From contig NZ_CP040331.1 of assembly GCF_005576615.1 (NCBI RefSeq), positions 248,001 through 312,000 on the forward strand: a DNA stretch of 64,000 bases, given 5' to 3'. Below are positions 44,613-54,732 of this stretch, one piece after another (position 1 is the stretch's first letter; each line of letters begins with the position of its first letter). The position numbers and the translations under genes were made by a program. This stretch comes from Natrinema versiforme. Lineage in GTDB: Archaea > Halobacteriota > Halobacteria > Halobacteriales > Natrialbaceae. The notes beneath the pieces are model-generated. The model did no database searches. It was not told where the DNA came from and was given only the letters and a program-made list of their open reading frames with translations.

Positions 44613-44794
44613 TACAGTTTGAGGTAGTGCCCGTACCCCAATAAGTATTTTTTAGATGATATGTTTGAATATGGATATAGGTGATTGGAACAGTTAAACA
44701 GGTCGTCTAGGGCTTTCGGTATCACGAACCCAGCAACCTGAGTTCAAAGCAGCGTCCCGCTAGCTTTTCCCGCCTGCTCATACTCAGTTCTCGT

Positions 44795-45319
44795 ATGAGT
44801 AGTTCCGGTACCGACCACCGGCTTGAGGACATCGCGGTGCGAGACACCCGGGTTTCGGACGCCATCGACGAACCGATGCGGGCGATGATCCTCGATATCC
44901 TCTCCGAGGAGGCGCTGACCGCAACTGAGGTCCACGGCCGTTTGGAGGACCGCGGCGTCGACCGCACGGAGAACACGGTTCGTCATCACATCAACGAGTT
45001 ACGGGATGCCGGTCTCGTCGACGTCGTCCGCTTCGAGGAAGGGCGCGGTGGGACGACGAAGTACTACCACGCGAATACGATCGTCCTCTCGTACTCGCTG
45101 CCAGAGTCAGCTGATGACGCTGTTGAGGAGATGATCGAGGCCGTTCAACCCCAGATCAGGGACTCACTCGATACTCTCACAGAAGACCACGACGACGCGA
45201 TAGCGGAGATCGTCGCAGATATGCAGCCGTGTGAGCACTGTCAGACCCAGAAGTACGAAACCTACGTGCTCCTAACTGTCCTCCGCCGGGCGTTCGTTCG
45301 TGCGCACCGAGATTCTTGA
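44795..45319 (+). CDS. winged-helix (ArsR-type) regulator
   Basis: A 174-residue regulator. The winged HTH occupies about 20-95 (RAMILDILSEEALTATEVH, TENTVRHHINELRDAGLV). The C-terminus (about 120-174) has CEHCQTQKYET, a CxxC pair that may sense metal. It is divergent from the HMA/CPG-ATPase operon, 182 bp away, so that operon is the likely target. The ArsR/HTH class is clear; ligand is inference. Confidence 0.85.
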   Translation: MSSSGTDHRLEDIAVRDTRVSDAIDEPMRAMILDILSEEALTATEVHGRLEDRGVDRTENTVRHHINELRDAGLVDVVRFEEGRGGTTKYYHANTIVLSYSLPESADDAVEEMIEAVQPQIRDSLDTLTEDHDDAIAEIVADMQPCEHCQTQKYETYVLLTVLRRAFVRAHRDS

Positions 45320-45339
45320 GCTTGCGCCCTGTACCGCTG

Positions 45340-45996
45340 TCAAGGCCTCACTTCACCGTGTGTTTTAGTTATCCGGCGATATCCCTCATACACAGCTGGC
45401 AATCCGAGGGGAAGTGCGAAGACTCCGAACCCGAGTAGGATGTATCCGGCTACGTGCCGGCGTCGCACAGCTAGAACTGTCGCGGCGACGCCGACGAACG
45501 CAATCAGATAGGCAAGATTACTCCAGAGCACGTTGTACGAGGAGCAGTATAGCCAGCAGACGACCGTGTAGGAGGGAGCGTTCCAGGTCGGCGGATGAAG
45601 CTTCGGCCAGAAAAACCGGCAGTATGTCGTCCAGCTGAGCATCGCGAGCGCCGGAAGTCCAGCAAGCCACATCGGTGTTCCGAACGGCATCCAGTCTCCG
45701 AATCGTCTATAGCCAGCGAGGAACAGCGCGGGAAAGCCGATAATCCACAGCCAGATACCGATAGTGTAGGTCACCGGCCAGTGTTCGATCCGGGGCTGTG
45801 CAATCGGTAATCGTAGAGACTCGGGCAGCGTCGCCCACGGGAACGAGGGATCGGGAACGGGATTCGTGAGGAACGCGACCAGACAGAGTCCAGTCCCGAT
45901 GAGGAGCCCGTATAACCCCACCGTCGTGTATCGGTCAAGCCACGCTGGAAGTTGCGGACGGGGAGACTGTTGACGGTGGTCGGGGTAGCCGGTCAT
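45340..45996 (-). CDS. membrane protein of unknown function
   Basis: A 218-residue protein with about five to six hydrophobic segments: GLYGLLIGTGLCLVAFL (about 27-43), TYTIGIWLWIIGFPALFLAG, LAGLPALAMLSWTTYC, VVCWLYCSSYNVLWSNLAYLI and YILLGFGVFALPLGLP. Cys and Trp are abundant. No family recognised. It begins 26 bp after the stop of the SHOCT protein gene upstream on the same strand (operon). It may be a metal-linked membrane component, by context only. Confidence 0.65.
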   Translation of the reverse strand: MTGYPDHRQQSPRPQLPAWLDRYTTVGLYGLLIGTGLCLVAFLTNPVPDPSFPWATLPESLRLPIAQPRIEHWPVTYTIGIWLWIIGFPALFLAGYRRFGDWMPFGTPMWLAGLPALAMLSWTTYCRFFWPKLHPPTWNAPSYTVVCWLYCSSYNVLWSNLAYLIAFVGVAATVLAVRRRHVAGYILLGFGVFALPLGLPAVYEGYRRITKTHGEVRP

Positions 45997-46022
45997 CCTT
46001 CAGCTTTGATGTCTCGTCGTAA

Positions 46023-46394
46023 TCAGGTATCTCGTTCGAGTGCTTCGCGTCGCTGTTCGTATTCCTCGTCAGTCAGCTCCCCGCGAGCGTAGGCAAGCCG
46101 AAGCTCTTCGAGTGCTTGGTCCGAGTCACTCGCATCTCCCGTGACTGCGCGATAGATGAGGTACCCACCACCGACGAGGGCAGCGAGGAACAGCAGCTGC
46201 ATCACAATACCGACGATGAACATCCAGCCGGGCATCGTCCCGTCGCCCCACATGTGACCGCTCCACATCCCGCCCATCATCGGACCGAACCCCATCATCC
46301 CGAAGCCCATGAAGAACAACGGGACGATGAAGACGGCACCGATGATAACGAGGAGGAGCGTAACAAGTCGCGTATCGTCTGAATTTGTCGGCAT
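46023..46394 (-). CDS. SHOCT-domain small membrane protein
   Basis: A 123-residue protein. Two transmembrane segments (about 9-35 and 56-83) flank a Met/Gly/Trp/His-rich loop (MMGGMWSGHMWGDGTMPG), which could bind Cu(I). The C-terminal SHOCT motif (ALEELRLAYARGELTDEEYE, about 93-118) is a short oligomerisation domain. A paralogue lies at 57931. The Met/His richness within a copper region suggests, but does not prove, metal handling. Confidence 0.75.
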   Translation of the reverse strand: MPTNSDDTRLVTLLLVIIGAVFIVPLFFMGFGMMGFGPMMGGMWSGHMWGDGTMPGWMFIVGIVMQLLFLAALVGGGYLIYRAVTGDASDSDQALEELRLAYARGELTDEEYEQRREALERDT

Positions 46395-46576
46395 ATTGTG
46401 ATCCCTCCGTGAGTTGGGGTTCTCAGATTATACTACGCACTAACTATTCAATGCGGTTGTGCCTTTGACCTACGTGTTCCACCTGCCACAATTCTTTTGA
46501 ATACCTACTCACCACGGCTCTGACCCGAACTATCTGAAGGAAAACTGCAATAGATGATCCCTTCGAACTGATACCT

Positions 46577-47965
46577 ATGGTAGCGACGATGATTGATGGC
46601 ATCTCCGAAGCTCTACGTATCGGAGTGGGCTTCCTCTGGACGGCAGCGTGGGCGATCATCATGGGCCTCACGATCACGAGTCTCGTCCAGGTCTACGTCT
46701 CCAAGGAGCGGATGGCGCAGGTCCTCGGCGATGGCGATCTGAGCGGGCTCACCAAGGCGACTGCGTTCGGCGCGGCCAGTAGTGGCTGTAGTTTCGGCGC
46801 CGTCGCTATCGGGAAGGGCCTGTTCAAGAAGGGAGCGCACGCGGTGAACTTCCTCGCGTTCATGTTCGCGTCGACGAACCTCATCGTCGAACTCGGATTG
46901 ATGATTCTGATTCTGCTCGGCTGGGAGTTCCTGGTCGCAGAGTTACTTGGCGGCCTCATCCTCATCGCCGTGATGGCCGTCATCGTTCATCTCACGCTTC
47001 CGGAGAACCTCTTCGATGAGGTGCGAGAGACGCTCAACGAGCGCGATCACGAGGCGGGCGTCACCGAGGATCCAACCTGCGGGATGGAAGGCAAAGACGA
47101 GTACACGCTTACGACTGACGGCGGTGAGACGCTCAAGTTCTGCTCGGAGGGCTGTATGGAGACCTACCGCCAGGAGATGTCGAGCCGCGGTGGGTGGCGT
47201 GACGAGTTACTGTCGTGGGGTGGCTGGTACAAAGTTGGGAACCAGTACCGCAAGGAGTGGTCGATGATCTGGAAGGACGTCATCGCCGGCTTCCTTATTT
47301 CTGGGTTCGTCATCGTCTTCGTCCCGCAGTGGGTGTGGAACACGCTGTTCATTCAGGGCGACGGCCTGCTCGTGACTGCCGAGAACGCCGTCATGGGCGT
47401 CATCATCGCCGTCCTCAGTTTCGTCGGCAGTATGGGCAACGTCCCGTTCGCCGTCGCGCTGTGGGGCGGTGGCGTCAGCTTCGCCGGGATCATCGCGTTC
47501 GTCTACGCCGACCTCATCACCGTGCCCGTGCTGAACGTCTACCGGAAGTACTACGGCTGGAAGATCATGCTGTACATCCTTGGCGTCTTCTTCGTGACGA
47601 TGGCGTTCACTGGCTTCCTCATGGAGTTGCTGTTCGACGCCCTCGGCATCGTACCAGATCTGGCCGGTGGCGAGACGGCGACCGAACAGACGTACTTCGA
47701 GCTCAACTACACGTTCTACCTCAATATTATCGCCTTCGCGCTCTCCGGGTTCCTCCTGTATGTCTACCGACGTGGAATCGGCGCACCAGGTCAGTATCGT
47801 GATCCGGTGTGTGGCATGCGGACCGACGATGAGGGGCCGAGTGCGTCCAATGATGGGATGACGTACTATTTTTGCTCGAAGACCTGTAAGCGGGCATTCG
47901 AGGAAGAGCCCACGGAATTTGCTGATCAAAGCCCGCAGATAACAAACCACGATCACGATCACTGA
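46577..47965 (+). CDS. permease with two YHS metal-binding domains
   Basis: A 462-residue protein. The N-terminal permease half (about 1-145) resembles DUF318/ArsP: GAASSGCSFGAVAIGKGLF and MFASTNLIVELGLMILILLGW. It is followed by a first YHS domain (DPTCGM ... FCSEGCMETY, about 167-197), a second permease half (235-400), and a C-terminal YHS domain (RDPVCGM ... FCSKTCKRAF, about 413-446). YHS/TRASH-like domains bind Cu(I) or other soft metals. A tail of NHDHDH ends the chain. It is likely a metal or metalloid exporter. Confidence 0.82.
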   Translation: MVATMIDGISEALRIGVGFLWTAAWAIIMGLTITSLVQVYVSKERMAQVLGDGDLSGLTKATAFGAASSGCSFGAVAIGKGLFKKGAHAVNFLAFMFASTNLIVELGLMILILLGWEFLVAELLGGLILIAVMAVIVHLTLPENLFDEVRETLNERDHEAGVTEDPTCGMEGKDEYTLTTDGGETLKFCSEGCMETYRQEMSSRGGWRDELLSWGGWYKVGNQYRKEWSMIWKDVIAGFLISGFVIVFVPQWVWNTLFIQGDGLLVTAENAVMGVIIAVLSFVGSMGNVPFAVALWGGGVSFAGIIAFVYADLITVPVLNVYRKYYGWKIMLYILGVFFVTMAFTGFLMELLFDALGIVPDLAGGETATEQTYFELNYTFYLNIIAFALSGFLLYVYRRGIGAPGQYRDPVCGMRTDDEGPSASNDGMTYYFCSKTCKRAFEEEPTEFADQSPQITNHDHDH

Positions 47966-48090
47966 TAGATGTACTGTGGTTCATCCGCTGTGAAGCACTT
48001 CATCATCGCACCTTCAATCCGCAATTGTCACACCTGTCGCGCCAAAATTGATTGTATGAGCAGTCAGATATCGAAACAAGGGGATGTCAT

Positions 48091-48672
48091 ATGAACCAAC
48101 GTCCAGCGGATACCGTCGTTGGTGTGCTCCTTGGGTTCGTCCTCTTGGCTGGCGGACTACTCAGTTGGCGGGCCTATCAACAGCGTCGCGCTATCGAGCA
48201 GTCGATGGGGCCGATGATGGACTCGTCTATGGGGGCGATTCACGGTCCAGATCCTCTCTGGTACGTGGTTGGAACCCTTCTGGTCGCAGGCAGTATCGGT
48301 GGCATCTATTACGTGGTTCGAGGGAATCTCATCGATTCGACAACCGACTCAGCGGATCACATCGACCCCGATCAGGTATCGGAGGCAACGCCTACATCGA
48401 TAGACGATGACGCCTCGCCGGCGACGCCTATCAATCCTGAATCGGATCCGCAAGCGCGCGTTCTCGATCTCTTACCGGATGATGAACGACGCGTCCTTGA
48501 ACCCGTCCTGAACTCGCCTGGAATCACGCAGATCGAACTTCGGGATCGATCTGAGTTCTCAAAGAGTAAAGTGAGCCAGACCGTGAGTTCACTCGAGGAG
48601 CGCGGGCTGCTGTATCGGGAACGACAGGGTCGAACCTACCGCGTGTATCCGAGTGATGACCTGCAGAACTAA
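48091..48672 (+). CDS. membrane-anchored winged-helix regulator
   Basis: A 193-residue protein from ATG 48091 (MNQRPADTVVG). Two transmembrane helices (VVGVLLGFVLLAGGLLSW, and WYVVGTLLVAGSIGGIYYVV near 60) flank a short Met-rich loop (MGPMMDSSMGAIHG, about 35-50). An acidic linker is followed by a C-terminal winged HTH (about 130-190: SPGITQIELRDRSEFSKSKV, SQTVSSLEERGLLY). Membrane sensing coupled to DNA binding is inferred. Met residues in the loop could sense Cu(I). It precedes the next membrane-protein gene by 33 bp. Confidence 0.8.
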   Translation: MNQRPADTVVGVLLGFVLLAGGLLSWRAYQQRRAIEQSMGPMMDSSMGAIHGPDPLWYVVGTLLVAGSIGGIYYVVRGNLIDSTTDSADHIDPDQVSEATPTSIDDDASPATPINPESDPQARVLDLLPDDERRVLEPVLNSPGITQIELRDRSEFSKSKVSQTVSSLEERGLLYRERQGRTYRVYPSDDLQN

Positions 48673-48705
48673 CAGACGTAGAAATTCATACTAACACTAC
48701 CCATC

Positions 48706-49410
48706 ATGTCACAAGCAACACTCGAAACTGATCGCATTAGCCGGGTTCTCAAGTCAAGCACGTGGCTCAATCTCCTCCTCGCCGCACAGTTGATCGCCGG
48801 GTTGGTGTACGCATATTTCACAGGAGATATGGGGAGCCGGTGGACCCATTTCGTCCTTCCATTTATTTGGTTCACCGCCTCAGTCTGGGTGATCTGGCAC
48901 ACTCGACCTGTAACGAAACGTCGAGTGTATCGTATTGGTGCCGCACTTGTCGTTGCTCTATATCTCATCGTGATGTTTTATTTTTCAGGATTACTTGGAC
49001 CGAGCACCTCTCATTTCGGGCAGCTCACTGGACCAAGCGGCTTCGGAATAACGTGGGGTCGATCTTTGGGATGGAGTCCGGTCTTCGTCTATACAGGTGA
49101 CCTGATCACGGTCTCGCTCATTCCTTACCAAGCGGTTGGCCTGTTCGCGCTGGCGTATCTCGTCTATGATGCATTGCTTGATTTCTCGCAGTCGGCAGTC
49201 GGAGGAATAGTCGGGATTGTGGCGTGCCCTGCCTGCGTTAGCCCGTTGTTTGCCGTACTACTTGCAGGCGGACTGAGTGGTTCTTCAACGATGTTATTGC
49301 TTGGTGCGTATGGCTACGAAATTGCGACCGTTCTGTTCCTCATGACAATTGGAATCCTCTACCATCGTCAGGCACTCACGAGGCAGTATCACCAGTTCCG
49401 AGGGAACTGA
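48706..49410 (+). CDS. membrane protein of unknown function
   Basis: A 234-residue protein with about six hydrophobic segments (WLNLLLAAQLIAGLVYAYF near 23, then four to five more up to YEIATVLFLMTIGILYH). A conserved-looking motif VACPACVSPLFAVLLAGG (about 162-179) carries a Cys-Pro-x-Cys pair in a membrane segment, suggesting a metal or redox role. No family recognised. Likely in one unit with the membrane regulator upstream (33 bp gap). Confidence 0.7.
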   Translation: MSQATLETDRISRVLKSSTWLNLLLAAQLIAGLVYAYFTGDMGSRWTHFVLPFIWFTASVWVIWHTRPVTKRRVYRIGAALVVALYLIVMFYFSGLLGPSTSHFGQLTGPSGFGITWGRSLGWSPVFVYTGDLITVSLIPYQAVGLFALAYLVYDALLDFSQSAVGGIVGIVACPACVSPLFAVLLAGGLSGSSTMLLLGAYGYEIATVLFLMTIGILYHRQALTRQYHQFRGN

Positions 49411-49682
49411 TCCATCTCGTTCGTGGTCAGCAATACCCGAGCCTCCCTCGCCGCCTGAACCGTGGTTATTGTCTGGATCGCCGCAATGAGGTGAACAGTC
49501 TCGACGGATCCCCTTTGCTCTCACCATTCCTCTGATCCTTTCGAATTCGGCAGGTATGAACGATCCCGTCAGTAGAAAACGTTTAGATGGCGTTATAGAC
49601 GTTCTTGAACGCTCTCCTGTTTGAGTTCACTCCCACGAAGATAACTCCGAACCCACCGTATGACTACTTGAGGCGAAAAACA

Positions 49683-50000
49683 ATGACCAACCGAAACCTC
49701 GGACGATGGCTGCTCGTGGTGCTCGCGATTGTCGGACTCGCGTTTGCCGCCCCGGTAGTTAGCGCACACGGTGACGAACCGATCCAGGGGAACGAGACGG
49801 CAGCTGAAGGGACGCCAGCCGATGGTAGTGCAGCAGACTGGGCGGCCTGGATGGAAGGTCACATGACCGACTACATGGGCCCGAATGCCGTTGACGAGAT
49901 GGAAGCGCACATGGGCGTGACCGTCGACGAGATGGCCCAAGATATGGCGGACGACAATCACACCGCGACGGGGATGAACGGACAGGGGTACGGCTGCTAA
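49683..50000 (+). CDS. small secreted Met/His-rich protein
   Basis: A 105-residue protein from ATG 49683 with a clear Sec signal peptide (LLVVLAIVGLAFAAPVVSAHG, about 9-29). The mature part is acidic with Met/His motifs: WMEGHMTDYM and MEAHMGVTVDEMAQDMADDN. These spaced Met and His residues are plausible Cu(I)/Ag(I) ligands. No family recognised. Placement in the copper island supports extracellular metal binding. Confidence 0.6.
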   Translation: MTNRNLGRWLLVVLAIVGLAFAAPVVSAHGDEPIQGNETAAEGTPADGSAADWAAWMEGHMTDYMGPNAVDEMEAHMGVTVDEMAQDMADDNHTATGMNGQGYGC

Positions 50001-50063
50001 CGATCCCTGTTCGGATCCTCGTCTGACACGATAGATATTCGACTTACTGACTCAACGATCACA

Positions 50064-50192
50064 ATGACACACTACACCAACACTCTCGGGCGGACGACTC
50101 GTCGAATCCAGCAGCTGCTGCAAGCCCGGCCATCCCTCCACCTATTACCGCAATTTTGGACGTTCGAGTCATCGGTTTTTGCCAATCTTTGA
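50064..50192 (+). CDS. possible small protein, 42 aa
   Basis: ATG 50064 opens a 42-codon frame (MTHYTNTLGRTTRRIQQLLQ...) ending at 50192, 8 bp before the stop of the convergent DUF63 gene. The N-terminus is basic, unlike typical acidic haloarchaeal proteins. It may be spurious. Confidence 0.25.
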   Translation: MTHYTNTLGRTTRRIQQLLQARPSLHLLPQFWTFESSVFANL

Positions 50193-50200
50193 GGCCATCG

Positions 50201-51202
50201 TTAAGCTCCCAACAGCATCCGAAGTGACCCACGAACGCCCATCGGGAGTCCGATCGCTCCGATGAAGAACGTCATAAGCCACCACCACGTGTGATTCATC
50301 TCCTCTTTCGCATCGGCGAGATACCACACGATGCCGACAGTCACGACGAGTTTCAGCACGAACGTCGATCCGGAGAATCCAGTCGCCTGGTACACGAGAT
50401 TCGTCACGACCAGCTTTGGGGAGTAGCCGAGGAACGTCACACCGATGAGATTCTGCGCAGCGTCCCACAACTGGCCGAAAACGGCCAGCAGAATTAGCGG
50501 GTGTCGAAGGTGGGTGATATTGGCGAAACTCGTGCCCCAGTAGTAGAGTGCGGTTACGCCGAGCGCTATCCCCGTCGTCGCGACAGGAACCCATAGGCTG
50601 AGTGGGGTCGATGTCGAGAGGCCGTGCCAAACAGCCCACCAGACGGCCCCGACAGCCCACACCGACCCGACGAGCCCGACTGTTAGCGGGATAGATCCGA
50701 TATTTTGGTCACGCAAGAGTGCACCGACACCGAGCGCGAGGATGGTGACAGCGGTGACGACGATGTAAATCGATGGCGTGATGAACCACACCGCGTAGTC
50801 CCCGAGCAGCCCGAGATCCTCGAGGGCGCGCATCGCCCCACCTGCGATGATGATCGGAGCGAACCCGTAGGCCAGTCGTGCGTCGAACGTGACGTCGAGT
50901 TGGTCGAGATACGCACGTAGTCCGGGGAGGCTGTATACGACTGCCGCGAGGTAGATTACCGTGTTCACCGCGTTGTAGCCCTGGACAGCACGAATCCCCT
51001 CGTGCGTGACTGGCTGACCGGCCGCATCGGCGACGACTGGTCCCCAGAGATACTGCCAGATGAACCGGTCGTAGACCAACGTCGGAAACACGAGGATGCC
51101 CCCACCGAGAAGGACGAGCGGGGCCAGCAGGTACAGCGCCCACCACTCGCGTGAGCCGGTCTCCGGAAGGACAGTCTCGACGCGGCGGGTGACAGTACTC
51201 AC
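50201..51202 (-). CDS. DUF63-family multi-spanning membrane protein
   Basis: A 333-residue protein from GTG 51202 (MSTVTRRVETVLPETG); the GTG overlaps the stop of the DUF7123-type gene as GTGA, so this start is preferred over the in-frame 51250 codon. About eight transmembrane segments follow. DUF63 is a conserved archaeal family without assigned function; this copy is on the metal island. Cotranscription with the upstream HTH protein and the copper ATPase is likely. Confidence 0.8.
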   Translation of the reverse strand: MSTVTRRVETVLPETGSREWWALYLLAPLVLLGGGILVFPTLVYDRFIWQYLWGPVVADAAGQPVTHEGIRAVQGYNAVNTVIYLAAVVYSLPGLRAYLDQLDVTFDARLAYGFAPIIIAGGAMRALEDLGLLGDYAVWFITPSIYIVVTAVTILALGVGALLRDQNIGSIPLTVGLVGSVWAVGAVWWAVWHGLSTSTPLSLWVPVATTGIALGVTALYYWGTSFANITHLRHPLILLAVFGQLWDAAQNLIGVTFLGYSPKLVVTNLVYQATGFSGSTFVLKLVVTVGIVWYLADAKEEMNHTWWWLMTFFIGAIGLPMGVRGSLRMLLGA

Positions 51203-51423
51203 GACCCGTTCACCTCCAATCGCCACGTCGTGCTTTTCGAGCGCCCCCACTGTTCGAGTGAAACGATTGTGAGTTCGTCCTGGAGCTGGCTGAGGTACTG
51301 CGCGACTGCCTTGGGAGATCCGTCGAGGTCGCTGGCAATCTCGCGAGCCCGGAGGTATGTCGGTTCGCTACTGGCTGTCTCGACGAGGTACCTTCGAACC
51401 GTGTGCCGGGAAATATTCGACAT
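51199..51423 (-). CDS. small winged-helix protein (DUF7123-like)
   Basis: A 74-residue protein from ATG 51423 (MSNISRHTVRRYLVETASSE), with a winged HTH pattern: REIASDLDGSPKAVAQYLSQ then EQWGRSKSTTWRLE. The longer frame to 51615 runs into CopA coding sequence and is rejected. It begins 17 bp after the stop of the CopA gene. It is a short DNA-binding protein common in haloarchaea; target unknown. Confidence 0.7.
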   Translation of the reverse strand: MSNISRHTVRRYLVETASSEPTYLRAREIASDLDGSPKAVAQYLSQLQDELTIVSLEQWGRSKSTTWRLEVNGS

Positions 51424-51440
51424 TGATCTAGAGGTGACGG

Positions 51441-54047
51441 TTAGCGAAGAAATCCGAAGAGCTTGTAGTCGTGATCGGGGGTGTACCGCCGGAACAGGAG
51501 ACTGTTCGTCAGCACCGACACCGACGAGAACGCCATTGCTGCTGCAGCGAGCACGGGCTGGAGGAGGCCGAGCGACGCTAACGGAATCATCGCCGTGTTG
51601 TAACCGAGCGCCCACACGAGGTTCTGTTTGATCTTCTGGAGTGTCGCGTCTGAGATTCGGATCGCCTTTACCACGTCGAGCGGGTCGTCTCGCATCAGCG
51701 TGACGTCTGCAGCTTCGATGGCGACGTCGGTGCCGGAGCCGATTGCTGTCCCGACGTGTGCGACCGCGAGTGCCGGAGCGTCGTTGACGCCGTCACCGAC
51801 CATCATCGCCTGCCGGCCCTCGTCTTGAATACTGTCGACCGCGTTGGACTTGTCCTCAGGAAGGACTCCTGCGCGGACGTTCTTCGGGTCGATACCCACC
51901 TGTTTAGCGACCGCACGGGCAGTTCGCTCGTTGTCGCCCGTAATCATCATCACGTCAACTCCCCGCTCCTGGAGTGCTGTGACAGCCTGCTTGGAGCTTT
52001 CCTTCACTGTGTCGGCGTCGGCGACCACACCCACGAGCTCCCCCTCGTAGGCGACCAGCATCGCCGTCTTCCCCTCGTTCTCGAGGCGTTCCATCGTCTC
52101 CTCAGCGGGAGAGGGGTCGATCCCGTTGTCCCGCAGCAGCTTGCGGTTGCCGACCAGCACCTCGCTGTCACCAATGACTGCTTTGATCCCGTGGCCCGGA
52201 ACGTTCTCGAAGTCGTCAGGCTCAGTCACGTCCAGGCCGCGTTCTTCGGCCCCTTCGACGATTGCACGGGCGAGCGGGTGTTCGCTGCCGCTTTCAGCTA
52301 TCGCCGCCAGTCGAAGCACATCATCCTCTGAGAGGCGCTCACGGGTGCTGAGCTGTCCACCATCTGGGGTCGGCTCGCCACCGTCAGTCACCACATTTCC
52401 ATCGCTATCAAAGACGACCACGTCGGTGAGTTCCATTTCCCCTTCGGTGAGTGTGCCCGTCTTGTCGAAGACGACTGTATCGACGTCTTTCGCTCGTTCG
52501 AGGATGTCACCGCCCTTGAACAGGACGCCGTTCTGGGCACCAATCGTCGTCCCGACCATCGTCGCTGCGGGCGTCGCCAGCCCCAGCGCACAGGGACAGG
52601 CGATGAGGATCGAGGACGCGAAGACAATTATCGCGAACTCGAAGACTGAAACGGTCCCACCGACCGGGGCCGGGCCGCCAGCAACCTGACCCCACAGCGG
52701 GAGCCAGTCGACGAAGCCAGCGAGAGCCTCGGGGAACAGGAACCAGACGACACCCCAGAGAAGGGCGTTCGCGATGACCGCAGGCACGAAGTACGCGGAG
52801 ATGCGGTCGGCGAGATTCTGGATGTCGGGCTGGCGCGACTGGGCCTCCTTGACTGTCTGGACGATCTGTTGGAGGGCCGTGTCTTCTCCAACCTTCGTCG
52901 CCTCCACGACAAGGACGCCGTTCTCGTTAATCGTCGAGCCGACGACCTCATCGCCCTCCTCTTTCTCGACAGGCACAGATTCGCCAGTGACCATTGACTC
53001 GTCGACGGCAGACTGACCGTCGACAACGACACCGTCTGTGGGAATCTTCTCACCTGGACGGATTTTCATCCGGTCACCAGTTGTGACCTCTTCAAGCGGA
53101 ACTTCTTCTTCACTGCCGTCCTCGCGGACAATGGTCGCCGTTTCGGCTTCCATTTCGAGGAGCTTTCGGAGGGCCTCACCCGCTTGGCCCTTCGACCGAG
53201 CTTCGAGATAGTTACCCAACGTGATGAACACGAGGATGAGGGCTGCCGTGTCGAAATAAAGTCCACCTGCAATGAGTTCAGCAAGGACTGCCACAGAGTA
53301 TAGATAGGCCGTTGTTGAACCGATCGCAATCAGCACGTCCATATTGGCGCGGCCGTTCTTCACGATCGCCTTGTACGAGTTCTTATAGAACGGCCAGCCG
53401 AGGATCGCCTGTACCGGCGTGGCGAGGAGGAACTCAACCCAGCCAAGTTCCACACCGAAGACGGCTTCAGGGACGATCGCGCCACCGAGCAGATAATTGT
53501 CGATGAGGAAGAAGAGCAACGGTGCCGATAACACTGCCCCAAAGAGGGTCAACCTGAGTTGTTTCCGAGTTTCGGCTTGACGGGCGGCATCTCGTGCGTC
53601 CTGGCCCGACTCTTCGTCGGCACCATCTTCGCGGACGGGCGAGTAGCCAGCCTCCTCGATAGCATCGTACAGCGCACCAATAGATACTTCCGCAGGATTG
53701 TAGGTGACCTGTGCTTCGTCGGTTGCGTAATTGACCTCCGCATTAACGACGCCCGGAATATTTTCAAGAGCGGTTTGGTTGGTCTCGGCGCAGTTGGCAC
53801 AGGTCATATCGGAGATGGCAATCGTTACCGTCTCAGAGACTGCGCCGTACCCGGCCTCGTCGATCGCGTCGTAGATTTCTTTGAGCGATACCTCTTCAGG
53901 GTCGTAGGTGACGGAACCCTCGTCGGTGGCGAAGTTCGCATCCGCCTCCGATACCCCGTCGAGCGATTCGAGAGTGTCCTGGATCGTCGCCGAACAGTTG
54001 GCGCAGGACATTCCCGTGATATCAAGATGGATTGTTTGGCTTGTCAT
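51441..54047 (-). CDS. copA: copper-exporting P1B-1 ATPase
   Basis: An 868-residue CopA. Two N-terminal HMA domains carry CANC at about 15-18 and 84-87 ([18 protein letters not shown]). Core: TGES, the ion-binding C484-P-C486 in [15 protein letters not shown], phosphorylation DKTGT with D528, SEHPLARAI and GDGVNDAPA, all canonical. It exports Cu(I) or Ag(I) using ATP. TTGGATTCCAA, the candidate copper operator, lies 76 bp upstream. Head of a probable unit with the DUF7123-like and DUF63 genes. High confidence by motif set. Confidence 0.95.
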   Translation of the reverse strand: MTSQTIHLDITGMSCANCSATIQDTLESLDGVSEADANFATDEGSVTYDPEEVSLKEIYDAIDEAGYGAVSETVTIAISDMTCANCAETNQTALENIPGVVNAEVNYATDEAQVTYNPAEVSIGALYDAIEEAGYSPVREDGADEESGQDARDAARQAETRKQLRLTLFGAVLSAPLLFFLIDNYLLGGAIVPEAVFGVELGWVEFLLATPVQAILGWPFYKNSYKAIVKNGRANMDVLIAIGSTTAYLYSVAVLAELIAGGLYFDTAALILVFITLGNYLEARSKGQAGEALRKLLEMEAETATIVREDGSEEEVPLEEVTTGDRMKIRPGEKIPTDGVVVDGQSAVDESMVTGESVPVEKEEGDEVVGSTINENGVLVVEATKVGEDTALQQIVQTVKEAQSRQPDIQNLADRISAYFVPAVIANALLWGVVWFLFPEALAGFVDWLPLWGQVAGGPAPVGGTVSVFEFAIIVFASSILIACPCALGLATPAATMVGTTIGAQNGVLFKGGDILERAKDVDTVVFDKTGTLTEGEMELTDVVVFDSDGNVVTDGGEPTPDGGQLSTRERLSEDDVLRLAAIAESGSEHPLARAIVEGAEERGLDVTEPDDFENVPGHGIKAVIGDSEVLVGNRKLLRDNGIDPSPAEETMERLENEGKTAMLVAYEGELVGVVADADTVKESSKQAVTALQERGVDVMMITGDNERTARAVAKQVGIDPKNVRAGVLPEDKSNAVDSIQDEGRQAMMVGDGVNDAPALAVAHVGTAIGSGTDVAIEAADVTLMRDDPLDVVKAIRISDATLQKIKQNLVWALGYNTAMIPLASLGLLQPVLAAAAMAFSSVSVLTNSLLFRRYTPDHDYKLFGFLR

Positions 54048-54122
54048 GCTTGTTCTACTATACGGGGTCTAGGTTTAGGCGATTTACTGCTTCGAGAGGC
54101 GGGGTTTCGACTGCAGGAAAAT

Positions 54123-54133
54123 TTGGATTCCAA
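54123..54133. promoter_or_regulatory. TTGGAWTCYAA palindrome before copA
   Basis: TTGGATTCCAA at 54123-54133 lies between the regulator's stop (54142) and the copA start (54047). Near-identical sites precede both HMA chaperone genes at 54861 and 60341 (54813-54823 and 60257-60267). A candidate operator of the Lrp-TRASH regulator. Confidence 0.6.
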
Positions 54134-54141
54134 AGACAGCG

Positions 54142-54732
54142 TTACGCTCCCTCTTCGAGTCGCTGATACCGATCGTCGAACCGTGTGAGACAGGACGGAC
54201 AACAGAAGTGATAGATCTCTCCGTCGATTCTCGTCGTTTCACCTTGATTATCAACGGTATTGTTACATTCAGCACAGGTGAGTGCAAATTCGACGCCATC
54301 AACGGACGGCGTCCATTCAAGCTCGTCAATTAGCGTGACGGTGTAATCTGCTACATCGATCTCGTTAAAGAGTCCATCTACCCACTGACGTACGTTCTGG
54401 GCTTCAACACGGGCATAGAACCAAAGATCTCCTTCGGAGGTCGTGAAGACGTGTTCAACGCCATCTGACTCTCGAGCCCGCTCGCGGGCGGCCTCCAACG
54501 ACGCTGAGCCGATTTCGGCCTGAATAAATACCGGTACACCAGCTCGGAGATGAGCCCGGTTGACGTCAATCGTGAAGTTGTTAATGATGCCAGCTTCCTG
54601 TAATCGCTTTACCCGGTCAGACACGGCTGGCCCCGACAAGTCGACCTCCTCGCCAATATCGCTGAACGGGCGGCGGGCGTCATCAGCGAGTAACGAGAGG
54701 ATTTCTAAGTCGGTTTCATCCAAATTGCGCAT
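54142..54732 (-). CDS. Lrp/AsnC regulator with TRASH metal domain (copper-responsive)
   Basis: A 196-residue protein from ATG 54732 (MRNLDETDLEIL). An AsnC-type HTH (about 1-60: DARRPFSDIGEEVDLSGPAV, SDRVKRLQEAGIIN) is followed by an Lrp-like effector domain (60-140) and a C-terminal TRASH domain with CAECN (about 156) and CCPSC (about 180). This matches the Halobacterium copper regulator VNG1179C type, known to control a Cu ATPase and chaperone. It is divergent from a chaperone gene and just upstream of copA. Role inferred from architecture and neighbours. Confidence 0.88.
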   Translation of the reverse strand: MRNLDETDLEILSLLADDARRPFSDIGEEVDLSGPAVSDRVKRLQEAGIINNFTIDVNRAHLRAGVPVFIQAEIGSASLEAARERARESDGVEHVFTTSEGDLWFYARVEAQNVRQWVDGLFNEIDVADYTVTLIDELEWTPSVDGVEFALTCAECNNTVDNQGETTRIDGEIYHFCCPSCLTRFDDRYQRLEEGA

